Origin: Acidobacterium sp.
GTDB taxonomy: Bacteria; Acidobacteriota; Terriglobia; Terriglobales; Acidobacteriaceae
Direction of reading: 5' to 3'
Length of the DNA stretch: 42,790 nt
Assembly (NCBI GenBank): GCA_003131625.1
Contig: PKVY01000061.1
Location: forward strand, 1-42,790
Shown here: positions 33,506 to 40,343 of the stretch, one piece after another
Position numbering within the stretch: the stretch's first letter is position 1
Layout of the letters: every line of letters begins with the position of its first letter
Notes under the pieces: model-generated
Told to the model about the DNA's origin: nothing
The model's input: only the letters and a program-made list of their open reading frames with translations
The model's database searches: none
Position numbers and translations under genes: made by a program

Positions 33506-33910
33506 ATGGGATTCGAAGGCACAGAGGCAATGGGGTTATTTCTTTTTCTGGCGGTGGGAGCGGTGGCGTTGTTTTCGATGATCTCGATCGCGACGTGGTC
33601 GGAGGCTAGGCGGAAGGAGCGCGAGTCCTATTACAAAAACGACATGCTGAAGAAGCTGGCGGACACGCCGGGGCCGGGCGCCACTTCGGCGCTGGAGCTG
33701 ATGCGGGAGGAAGCGCGCCTGGGTGCTCTCCAGAAGCGGCAGGGACTGCGGATCGGCGGGCTGGTAGTGGCGGCGATCGGCATCGGAGTGATGATCCTGT
33801 TGAAGGCGCTGGTGAAGGACGCGCCGGTCTACCTGTCGGGACTGCTGGTGCTGCTGATCGGCGTGGCTCTGTACGGCGGGTCATACCTGGTAACAACGGC
33901 GACGGAGTAG
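33506..33910 (+). CDS. Small membrane protein with two transmembrane helices, unknown
   Basis: Product of 134 residues. Helix 1 is near the N-terminus (GLFLFLAVGAVALFSMISIATW). A charged cytoplasmic loop follows (ARRKERESYYKNDMLKKLADTPG, LELMREEARL), then two more hydrophobic stretches (GLVVAAIGIGVMILLKAL; LSGLLVLLIGVALYGGSYLV). AGGAGG lies 10 bp before the ATG. It is divergent from the sigma-factor gene and may be part of its regulon. It resembles small DUF6249-like proteins, but this is not firm. Confidence 0.7.
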   Translation: MGFEGTEAMGLFLFLAVGAVALFSMISIATWSEARRKERESYYKNDMLKKLADTPGPGATSALELMREEARLGALQKRQGLRIGGLVVAAIGIGVMILLKALVKDAPVYLSGLLVLLIGVALYGGSYLVTTATE

Positions 33911-33953
33911 CGCCCGGCACACGTCGCTCGCCCCGAAAGCACCAGTCATCGGC

Positions 33954-34008
33954 CGGGATTCTCTATCCTCAATAAGAAGCGTTCCATTTCTTCAGAGGGA
34001 GAATCCCG
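33954..34008 (+). promoter_or_regulatory. 10-bp inverted repeat around the oxalate decarboxylase ribosome-binding site
   Basis: CGGGATTCTC (33954-33963) and GAGAATCCCG (33999-34008) are perfect inverted copies 35 bp apart; the right arm starts within the Shine-Dalgarno sequence AGAGGGAG and ends 3 bp before the ATG. If transcribed, the hairpin would hide the ribosome-binding site. TATCCT (33964-33969), next to the left arm, could be a -10 box, in which case the repeat would rather be an operator. Confidence 0.45.
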
Positions 34009-34011
34009 CTT

Positions 34012-35250
34012 ATGGCAGAAAGCCTGAATCCGTCACGCCGCCGTTTTCTTGAACTTGGTTCCGCTGCGCTGGCATCCGGGGCGCTGGTCGCGCACGGTCA
34101 GACGCAGCAGGAGGTGAAGGAGGGCGAGCACAGCAGCAGTGCGAGCCTGCCGCGGGGCAAGGAAAACGCGCCGCTCTTCGACGAGAATCCCGACTCCGCG
34201 ATGCCGCCGGCGACAGACCACGGGAGCATCCCTACGTTTAAATATCCATTTACGCTCGCGCACAAGCGGATCGAGCCCGGCGGATGGACGCGCCAGGTGA
34301 CGGTGGCCGATCTGCATGTGGCGAAGGAGATTGCCGGCGTGCAGATGCGGCTGATCGCGGGCGGCATACGGGAGCTGCACTGGCATAGAGCTTCAGAATG
34401 GGCGCTGATGTTGTATGGCAATGCGCGGATCACCTGCATCGATCCCGACGGCAGGAGTTTTGTGGACGATGTGAAGGAAGGGGACATCTGGAATTTTCCG
34501 AGCGGGTATCCCCACTCCATCCAGGGACTGGGGCCGGACGGGTGCGAATTTCTGCTGGTGTTCGACGACGGGTCGTTCGATGAATATGAGACGGTGCTGC
34601 TGACAGACTGGATGGGCCACACGCCGCCGGAGGTTCTGGCAAAGAATTTCGGCGTGCCGGCGAGCGCATTTCCCGCTTTGCCGCCGGAGGGGCGGTACAT
34701 CTTTCCGGGAACGATGCCCGGTGCGCTGGGGGCCGATCAAAAGGCGGCACAGGGAAATCTGGGGCCGTCGCGCCTGCCGTTCGACTTTCGGTTGATGGAA
34801 ATGCCACCCACGAAGAAGACGCGGGGCGGCGAGGTGCGGATCGTGGACGGAGGCAACTTCAAGGCATCGCCGCAAATTGCGGCGGCGCACGTGATTCTGC
34901 ACCCGGGAGGGCTGCGCGAGATGCACTGGCATCCGAACGCCGATGAATGGCAGTACTTCGTGAAGGGCAAAGGGCGGATGACGGTGTTCGCGGCGGCGGG
35001 CCGGGCGCGGACGATGGATTTCGAGCAAGGCGACGTGGGCTACGTGCAGCAGACCTTTCCGCATTACATCGAAAACACCGGCGACACGGACCTGGTGTTT
35101 CTGGAGTTGTTCAAAGACAGCCGTTACCAGGATGTTTCGCTGGCGAACTGGCTGACGCATGTGCCGGCGCAACTGGTGATCGATCACCTGAAGATCAGCC
35201 AGGCGACGCTGGATCACTTCCCGCACGAGGAGACGGTGGTGATGCCGTAG
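34012..35250 (+). CDS. oxdC: Bicupin oxalate decarboxylase, Tat-exported
   Basis: Mn-dependent enzyme converting oxalate to formate and CO2. An N-terminal twin-arginine signal (PSRRRFLELGSAALASGALVA) predicts export. Two cupin domains: the first with ELHWHRASEWALMLYG, the second with EMHWHPNADEWQYFVKG, each supplying two His and a Glu, with the fourth His in SGYPHSI and FPHYIEN. LLVFDDGSFDEYETVLLTDW is the active-site lid; Bacillus OxdC has SENST at this place, so here it reads DEYET and keeps the catalytic Glu. Length 412. Oxalate oxidase activity cannot be excluded because the lid controls it. Confidence 0.93.
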   Translation: MAESLNPSRRRFLELGSAALASGALVAHGQTQQEVKEGEHSSSASLPRGKENAPLFDENPDSAMPPATDHGSIPTFKYPFTLAHKRIEPGGWTRQVTVADLHVAKEIAGVQMRLIAGGIRELHWHRASEWALMLYGNARITCIDPDGRSFVDDVKEGDIWNFPSGYPHSIQGLGPDGCEFLLVFDDGSFDEYETVLLTDWMGHTPPEVLAKNFGVPASAFPALPPEGRYIFPGTMPGALGADQKAAQGNLGPSRLPFDFRLMEMPPTKKTRGGEVRIVDGGNFKASPQIAAAHVILHPGGLREMHWHPNADEWQYFVKGKGRMTVFAAAGRARTMDFEQGDVGYVQQTFPHYIENTGDTDLVFLELFKDSRYQDVSLANWLTHVPAQLVIDHLKISQATLDHFPHEETVVMP

Positions 35251-35546
35251 AGCGAGGTTGCGGCTCTGGTGCCAAACCTTTGGCGTGCTTCGTGCTCTGC
35301 TGAGAGCGTCGCTTGAGCGGAAAAGTGAGCAGCGCCCACCCCGGGTCGATGTGTCTCTACCGAAATGGGATCGCCTGCAGCCGTGCGGCCCATGCAAGGC
35401 CGCGTCGACCCTATGCGCGCCGGAATCTCTGCCGATGAAGGAGTCGTCCGGAGCAACACCGCGGGGAGGGAGATCTGTTCCCAGCCCGCAGTGGAAGGAG
35501 CCGGCTGAGAAATGGAGCGATCCCTCGGCAAACCGGGGCAGGCGGC
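35251..35546. other. Intergenic region before the chemosensory cluster (296 bp)
   Basis: No gene is supported; the open frame from 35258 has no coding character and runs into the next gene out of frame. A small palindrome GCCAAA-CC-TTTGGC lies at 35271-35284, and a GC-rich stem CCCTCGG/CCGGGG just before the next start. No known riboswitch core was recognised. Confidence 0.45.
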
Positions 35547-37271
35547 ATGACGACGGTGCTGGAGCAGGCGACGGCCCGGTCCGCTCTGCGGGATCCAGAG
35601 AGCGCGTTGCGGGCGGTCGTCGCCGAGTCGGATCGAGAGGTCGAGCAACTGGCTCGCGATTTCGAGGGTCTGGCGCGCGAGACGAGCACGATTGTGGAGA
35701 TCGCGGGCGTGATTGCGGGCTGCGCGGGAGACGAGCGCATGGGATCGGTTCTCCCGGGTGTGGAGCGCCTTGCCTCCGCGGCGAAGAGCTTCCTGCGGGA
35801 GCGTCTGGAGGCCACAGCGGGAATTCTGAATACCGTGACCGCCGAAGCGGCGCTGCTGGAGCGGCTGGCGCACTTGACGCGCGGACAGAAAGCGATCGTG
35901 CGGGAGACCGAGATGCTGCGGGTGCTGACCAACATCGAGGTCGCGCGGCTGGGCGAGGTGGGCGCGGGCTTCCAGTACCTGGCGCACGAGCTGGACGACT
36001 TCGCGCAGTCGGTGGCGCGGAGCACGAACGAGCTGACCCGCCTCACGGACGAGCGCAGGAAGGCGATCCAGGAGACGCGGCGCTCGCTGACCGCGGAACT
36101 GCCGCAGATGCGGGAAGAGTTCGCGCGCATGGAGGAGAGCCTGGAGACGGCGCTCGAGAGCGCGGCGGCGATGCTGGAGCAGCTGTGCGGGACGCCGGTG
36201 CGATTCAGCGGATGCGTGGAAGACATCGCCAGCCAGGTTGCGGGAGTAGTCGCGGCGATTCAGGCGCATGACATCACGCGCCAGCAGATCGAGCACGTGC
36301 AGGCGGCGCTGGGGACGATCGCGGCCGAACTGGGTGGAGAGGAGCGCCCGAGCGCCGGAGAGACAGGGGCGGGGCTGGCGGTGCAGAGCTATCAGCTGCG
36401 CAACGTGCGGGAGACGGTGCGGGGATGGACGGCGCAGATCGGGACGTGTCTGGAGGCGATTGGGCGCATCACCTCATCGGAGATTCTGGAGCTGGGACCG
36501 GTGGTGCTGGCCCAGGAGAGCGCGCTCGGGGCGCATCTGACGCGCATCGAGAAGCTCGAAGAAGAATGCGAAGCGGACAACACGAGGGTGCAGGCGTCGT
36601 TCGCGGGAATTTCCGGCCTGATGCAACTGGTGAACGAGCACCTGGAGCGATCGAAGCTGGTGCGCGACCGGCTGCAGCTGCTGATGTTCAATTCCATCGT
36701 CGAAGCCAGCCACCTGGGCTCGCAGGCGGACGGGATTCTGGAAATCTCGACCACCATCAAACGCATTTCCGCGACGTGGGGGGAGATCACGACCGGTTCT
36801 GAAGCGGCCACGGAAGAAATCCGAACCCTGGTGGAGCAAAGCCGAAGCACGCTCGAGGCCTTTTCGGAAGCCAGCAAGAAGGGTCTGCGCGCGGCGCGCA
36901 GCGAGACTGCGGGAGGCCTGGGGATTCTGCGCGAGGCGGCGGAGTGCGCGGATCAGAGAGGGCGGGAGATTCAGGCGGCGACCCTGGGATTGCAGGCGAA
37001 AATCGCGGAGATTGGGAGCGCAGGCAATCGCCTGGAGGTCTGCTTCCGGCGGCTGGATACGGCGCTGGAGGGGATCGAGTCGGCGCGGCGGAGCGTGGAG
37101 CAGGAGGGTGGGCCGGGCGGGACAGGATTCGATGCGGAAGCGGTGGCGCGGCGTTTCTCCGCGGACTACACGACGGAGATGGAGCGCGCGGTTCTGCGGG
37201 CGGCGCTCCAGGGAGGGCCGATGCCGGTAGCGCAGGCGAATTTCGCCGGCAACAGCGTGGAGCTTTTCTAG
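35547..37271 (+). CDS. Soluble receptor-like coiled-coil protein with CheZ-like motif
   Basis: Cytoplasmic, almost all-helical protein of 574 residues with no membrane segment. Two stretches recall the receptor signalling hairpin without its conserved tip: residues about 123-155 (LRVLTNIEVARLGEVGAGFQ) and about 377-410 (LQLLMFNSIVEASHLGSQAD). Between them lies AIQAHDITRQQIEHV (residues 237-251), which resembles the CheZ active site DFQDLTGQVIKRM: Asp242 and Gln246 have the D-x3-Q spacing. The C-terminus ends GNSVELF, loosely like the CheY-binding end of CheZ. It is the first gene of the chemosensory cluster, with cheY directly downstream. A CheY-P phosphatase or scaffold role is inference. 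Confidence 0.75.
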   Translation: MTTVLEQATARSALRDPESALRAVVAESDREVEQLARDFEGLARETSTIVEIAGVIAGCAGDERMGSVLPGVERLASAAKSFLRERLEATAGILNTVTAEAALLERLAHLTRGQKAIVRETEMLRVLTNIEVARLGEVGAGFQYLAHELDDFAQSVARSTNELTRLTDERRKAIQETRRSLTAELPQMREEFARMEESLETALESAAAMLEQLCGTPVRFSGCVEDIASQVAGVVAAIQAHDITRQQIEHVQAALGTIAAELGGEERPSAGETGAGLAVQSYQLRNVRETVRGWTAQIGTCLEAIGRITSSEILELGPVVLAQESALGAHLTRIEKLEEECEADNTRVQASFAGISGLMQLVNEHLERSKLVRDRLQLLMFNSIVEASHLGSQADGILEISTTIKRISATWGEITTGSEAATEEIRTLVEQSRSTLEAFSEASKKGLRAARSETAGGLGILREAAECADQRGREIQAATLGLQAKIAEIGSAGNRLEVCFRRLDTALEGIESARRSVEQEGGPGGTGFDAEAVARRFSADYTTEMERAVLRAALQGGPMPVAQANFAGNSVELF

Positions 37272-37325
37272 CGGTGGCGGCCCTGGGTTTGGGGCGGAAA
37301 GAGGCCCATTTAGGAACGGCGGATG

Positions 37326-37385
37326 CCGTTTCGGGAAAACGGTACACGCATGACTTTGAAATCTGGAGAAATGCCTGGTTTCTCC
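37326..37385 (+). promoter_or_regulatory. Two hairpins in the cheY leader
   Basis: CCGTTT (37326-37331) pairs with AAACGG (37337-37342), and GGAGAAA (37365-37371) with TTTCTCC (37379-37385). The second ends 24 bp before the cheY ATG. They lack a T-tract; a processing site or operator is possible. Confidence 0.4.
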
Positions 37386-37408
37386 GATGAGGGGGATATA
37401 GGGTCGCA

Positions 37409-37771
37409 ATGAAGCAAGTGCTGACAGTGGACGATTCGGGGAGCGTGCGGCAGATGGTGAGCTTCACGCTGCGCAACGCGGGCTATGCCGTGACCGAAGC
37501 AGCCGACGGGCGGCAGGGCCTCGAAAAAGCGAAGGGGCAGAAGTTCGATCTGGTGATTACCGACCTGAACATGCCGGTGATGGGTGGGATCGAGATGATC
37601 ACGGGCATGCGCCAGCTGCCGGGGTACTCGTTTACGCCCATCCTGATGCTGACCACCGAGTCGCAGCCGGAGAAGAAGGACGCGGGGCGCAAAGCGGGGG
37701 CGACGGGCTGGATCGTCAAGCCGTTCCAGGCCGAGCAACTGATTGCGGTGGTGCAGAAGCTGGTCCGGTAG
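37409..37771 (+). CDS. cheY: Single-domain response regulator CheY
   Basis: Receiver-only protein of 120 residues. The acidic pocket is Asp8-Asp9 (TVDDS), the phosphorylation site Asp52 (ITDLNMPVMGG), the switch Thr82/83 (MLTTES) and Lys104 (VKPF). A Trp stands at the aromatic switch position (GATGWIVKPF), where E. coli CheY has Tyr106. No output domain. Its kinase is expected to be the CheA at 38136. The conserved GYSFTPILMLT block is typical of CheY proteins in cytoplasmic-receptor clusters. Confidence 0.94.
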   Translation: MKQVLTVDDSGSVRQMVSFTLRNAGYAVTEAADGRQGLEKAKGQKFDLVITDLNMPVMGGIEMITGMRQLPGYSFTPILMLTTESQPEKKDAGRKAGATGWIVKPFQAEQLIAVVQKLVR

Positions 37772-37806
37772 CGGATCCGGCAGAGGGACGGGAGGGCAGA
37801 GCCGCT

Positions 37807-38139
37807 GTGGCCGTCAGGTTCGATCGAAGCGAGGGGCCAGGTGTGATTCGGCTGGAGGGAGAGATCGGCATCGCCGATGCGGCCCGGCTGAAGGAGGTTT
37901 TGCTGGAGGCGCTGCGGCCGGGAGCCGGGGCGCGCATTGCGCTGGAGACAGCCTCGAGCCTCGATGTAACGGCGGTGCAGCTGTTGTGGGCGGCGGAACG
38001 CGCGGCGCAGGCCGCAGGCGTCCCGCTGGCGCTCGAAGGGACGGTTCCGGAGAAACTGCGCAACCCCCTGCGCGAGGCGGGATTCGAGAGATTGCCTTTT
38101 GTGGACGCCCCCGAGCCGGTGAGCGGAGGGCGCCTGTGA
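37807..38139 (+). CDS. STAS-domain protein
   Basis: Stand-alone STAS domain of 110 residues, start GTG at 37807. The pattern VIRLEGEIGIADAARLKEVLLEAL followed by a beta strand and SLDVTAVQLLWAAERAA is the STAS fold; Thr55 occupies the position of the phosphorylated Ser of SpoIIAA/RsbV. It sits between cheY and cheA, and its stop overlaps the cheA GTG (GTGA). It could be a partner-switching or scaffold element of the chemosensory system; direct evidence is lacking. Confidence 0.82.
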   Translation: MAVRFDRSEGPGVIRLEGEIGIADAARLKEVLLEALRPGAGARIALETASSLDVTAVQLLWAAERAAQAAGVPLALEGTVPEKLRNPLREAGFERLPFVDAPEPVSGGRL

Positions 38140-40313
38140 CCCCCGGAAGCGGCGCTGAGCAGCAGTTTAGCCGTGCATTCCGGGAAGAGGCGCGCGAACT
38201 GCTCGTGGAGCTCGAGGCGGTGCTGCTGGAGCTGAACGAGCATCGCGAGGACGGCGAGCTGGTAGGGCGGGTCTTCCGCGGGCTGCACACGATCAAAGGC
38301 TCCGGAGCGATGTTCGGCTTCGAGGATCTGGCCACCTTCACGCATAACCTGGAAAACGCTTTTGACGAGGTGCGCAAGGGCCGCCTCCAGGTGACGCCGG
38401 AACTCGTGGATCTGACACTTTCCGCACTGGACCAGATTCGGGCCATGGTGGAGGAGGGTGAGGGCGAGTCGGCGGTGGATGCCGCGGCCTGTACGGAGAT
38501 TCTCGCGCGGCTGCGCGCGCTCACCGGCGTCGCGGAGAGCGCTGCAAGCCAACCTGCGCCGCCTGCCGAAGCGAGGCCGGCACCAGGGGCGGCGCCGGCG
38601 GGACAGGAAGACGCGCGCGAGCAGGCATGGTGCATTCACTTTGCGCCGGGCCCCGATCTGATGCGCAACGGCGCGGATCCGCTGCTGCTGCTGCGCGAGC
38701 TGGCAGAGATGGGGCGACTGACGGCGGAGGCATCGATGGCGGGGATTCCGCCGCTCGAGGCGCTGGAGCCGGAGCGCTGTTATGTGAGCTGGGAGATGGC
38801 GCTGGTAACCCAGGCCAGCGAGGATAAGATTCGCGACGTCTTCATTTTTGTCGAGGACAGCTGCGAGCTGACGATTACGCCCGTGCCGGCGGAACCGGTG
38901 GCCGGCGCCGCGGGGGAGAGCAAAGCCATCGTGGAACACAGTCCGGAGCCGGTTTGCGCGGCCGACCGGACGGCGCGAGCGCTCGAAGAGAAGCGCCGCA
39001 GCCCCGGACGACGGGCCACTGACCAGCCGGATAGCGCTGCGAGCCTGCGGGTGCCGGCAGCGCGGCTGGACCAGCTGGTCGATCTGGTGGGCGAGATGGT
39101 GACGGTGCAGGCGCGGTTGAGCGCGATTGCGGCGCGGTCGGCGGATGGCGAGGTGCTGGAGGTTTCCGAGGAGATCGAGCGGCTGACTTCGGCGCTGCGC
39201 GAGAACTCGATGACCCTGCGCATGGTGCCGATCCGGGCTACGTTTGAGCGCTTTCGGCGGCTGGTGCACGACCTCGCGCGGGATCTGGGGAAGAACGTGG
39301 AGCTGACTATCGAGGGCGCGGAGACGGAGCTGGACAAGACGGTCATCGATCAGCTGGGCGATCCGCTGATGCACCTGATCCGGAACAGCATGGATCACGG
39401 GATCGAATCGCCGGAGCGGCGTGTGGCCGAGGGCAAACGGCCGATGGCGACGATTCATCTCTCGGCGCGGCACTCGGGAGCGAGCGTGCTGATCGCCGTT
39501 TCCGACGACGGCGCCGGCATCGACACCGAAGCGGTGCGGGCCCGCGCCGTCGAGCGCGGACTGACGACCGCCGATGCCTCACTCAGCGAAACGGAAATTT
39601 ACTCCTTCCTTTTTCAACCCGGCTTTTCGACGGCCCAGCAGGTGACGGACCTTTCCGGCCGCGGCGTGGGCATGGATGTGGTGCGCCAGCGGGTGGAGAG
39701 CCTGCGGGGATCGATCGATGTGGCGAGCCAGCGCGGCGCGGGCACGACGGTCACGCTGCGGCTGCCGCTGACGCTCGCCATCATCGACGGGCTGCTGGTG
39801 ACGGTGGGCGAGGCCTTCTTCGTGCTGCCGCTGGCGTCGACGCTGGAATGCATTGAACTGACGCGGGAAGAGAGCGAGCAGGCGAAGGGGAAGCACGTCG
39901 CGAACGTGCGCGGGGAAATCGTTCCGTATATCCGGCTGCGGCAGTACTTCCACGTGGAGACGGCGGCGCCGGAGCGCGAACAGATCATGGTGGTGGAGTG
40001 TGAGGACGGGCGCTGCGGTCTGGTGGTGGATCAGGTGCTGGGGGATTGCCAGACGGTGATCCGGAACCTGGGGCGGCTGTACCGGCACGTTCAGGTGGTT
40101 TCCGGCGCGACGATTCTGGGCAACGGGGTTGTGGCGCTGATTCTGGACCCGCAGCGGCTGGTGCAGGAGGCCATTCGGGCAAAAATGCAGCGGGAACGGG
40201 GGCGACTGCCGGGTGCGGTGCGCGATTACGAGAACGTCCGTCCGAGGGACGGCGCCGCCGCAGGGAACGGCGGCAAGGTCGGTGCTGGAGCAAGGGCCAG
40301 CGCCAGTCGATAA
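38136..40313 (+). CDS. cheA: Chemotaxis histidine kinase CheA
   Basis: Hybrid-free CheA of 725 residues. P1/Hpt has the phosphorylated His51 in GLHTIKGSGAMFGF. Residues about 165-255 form a P2-like domain (FAPGPDLMRNGADPLLLLREL, VSWEMAL, IRDVFIFVEDSCEL) of the type found in non-flagellar chemosensory CheA proteins. P3 begins SLRVPAARLDQLVDLVGEM, P4 has the N-box LIRNSMDHGIES, G1 DDGAGID and G2 GRGVGMDVV. The P5 CheW-like domain follows, and the last 40 residues are disordered. The start is GTG at 38136, coupled to the STAS gene; the frame to 37743 is not homologous. GAGGG lies before the start. Confidence 0.95.
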   Translation: MTPGSGAEQQFSRAFREEARELLVELEAVLLELNEHREDGELVGRVFRGLHTIKGSGAMFGFEDLATFTHNLENAFDEVRKGRLQVTPELVDLTLSALDQIRAMVEEGEGESAVDAAACTEILARLRALTGVAESAASQPAPPAEARPAPGAAPAGQEDAREQAWCIHFAPGPDLMRNGADPLLLLRELAEMGRLTAEASMAGIPPLEALEPERCYVSWEMALVTQASEDKIRDVFIFVEDSCELTITPVPAEPVAGAAGESKAIVEHSPEPVCAADRTARALEEKRRSPGRRATDQPDSAASLRVPAARLDQLVDLVGEMVTVQARLSAIAARSADGEVLEVSEEIERLTSALRENSMTLRMVPIRATFERFRRLVHDLARDLGKNVELTIEGAETELDKTVIDQLGDPLMHLIRNSMDHGIESPERRVAEGKRPMATIHLSARHSGASVLIAVSDDGAGIDTEAVRARAVERGLTTADASLSETEIYSFLFQPGFSTAQQVTDLSGRGVGMDVVRQRVESLRGSIDVASQRGAGTTVTLRLPLTLAIIDGLLVTVGEAFFVLPLASTLECIELTREESEQAKGKHVANVRGEIVPYIRLRQYFHVETAAPEREQIMVVECEDGRCGLVVDQVLGDCQTVIRNLGRLYRHVQVVSGATILGNGVVALILDPQRLVQEAIRAKMQRERGRLPGAVRDYENVRPRDGAAAGNGGKVGAGARASASR

Positions 40314-40343
40314 CGAAGTCAGCACGGAGAAAGGGCAGGAATC

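Noticed and set aside
35251-35546. Riboswitch (cobalamin or cyclic-di-GMP type) before the chemosensory cluster
   Set aside because: GC-rich stems are present but none of the conserved core sequences of these classes could be found.
35258-36271. 337-residue + strand frame starting after oxdC
   Set aside because: Out of frame with the coiled-coil protein, extremely Gly/Arg-rich, no domain; the 35547 frame has the helical heptads and CheZ-like motif.
39946-39961. Fourth parS-like site inside cheA
   Set aside because: Only the CCACGTGG core is shared (about 11 of 16 bases); the flanks differ and the sequence encodes the conserved CheA C-terminal domain.
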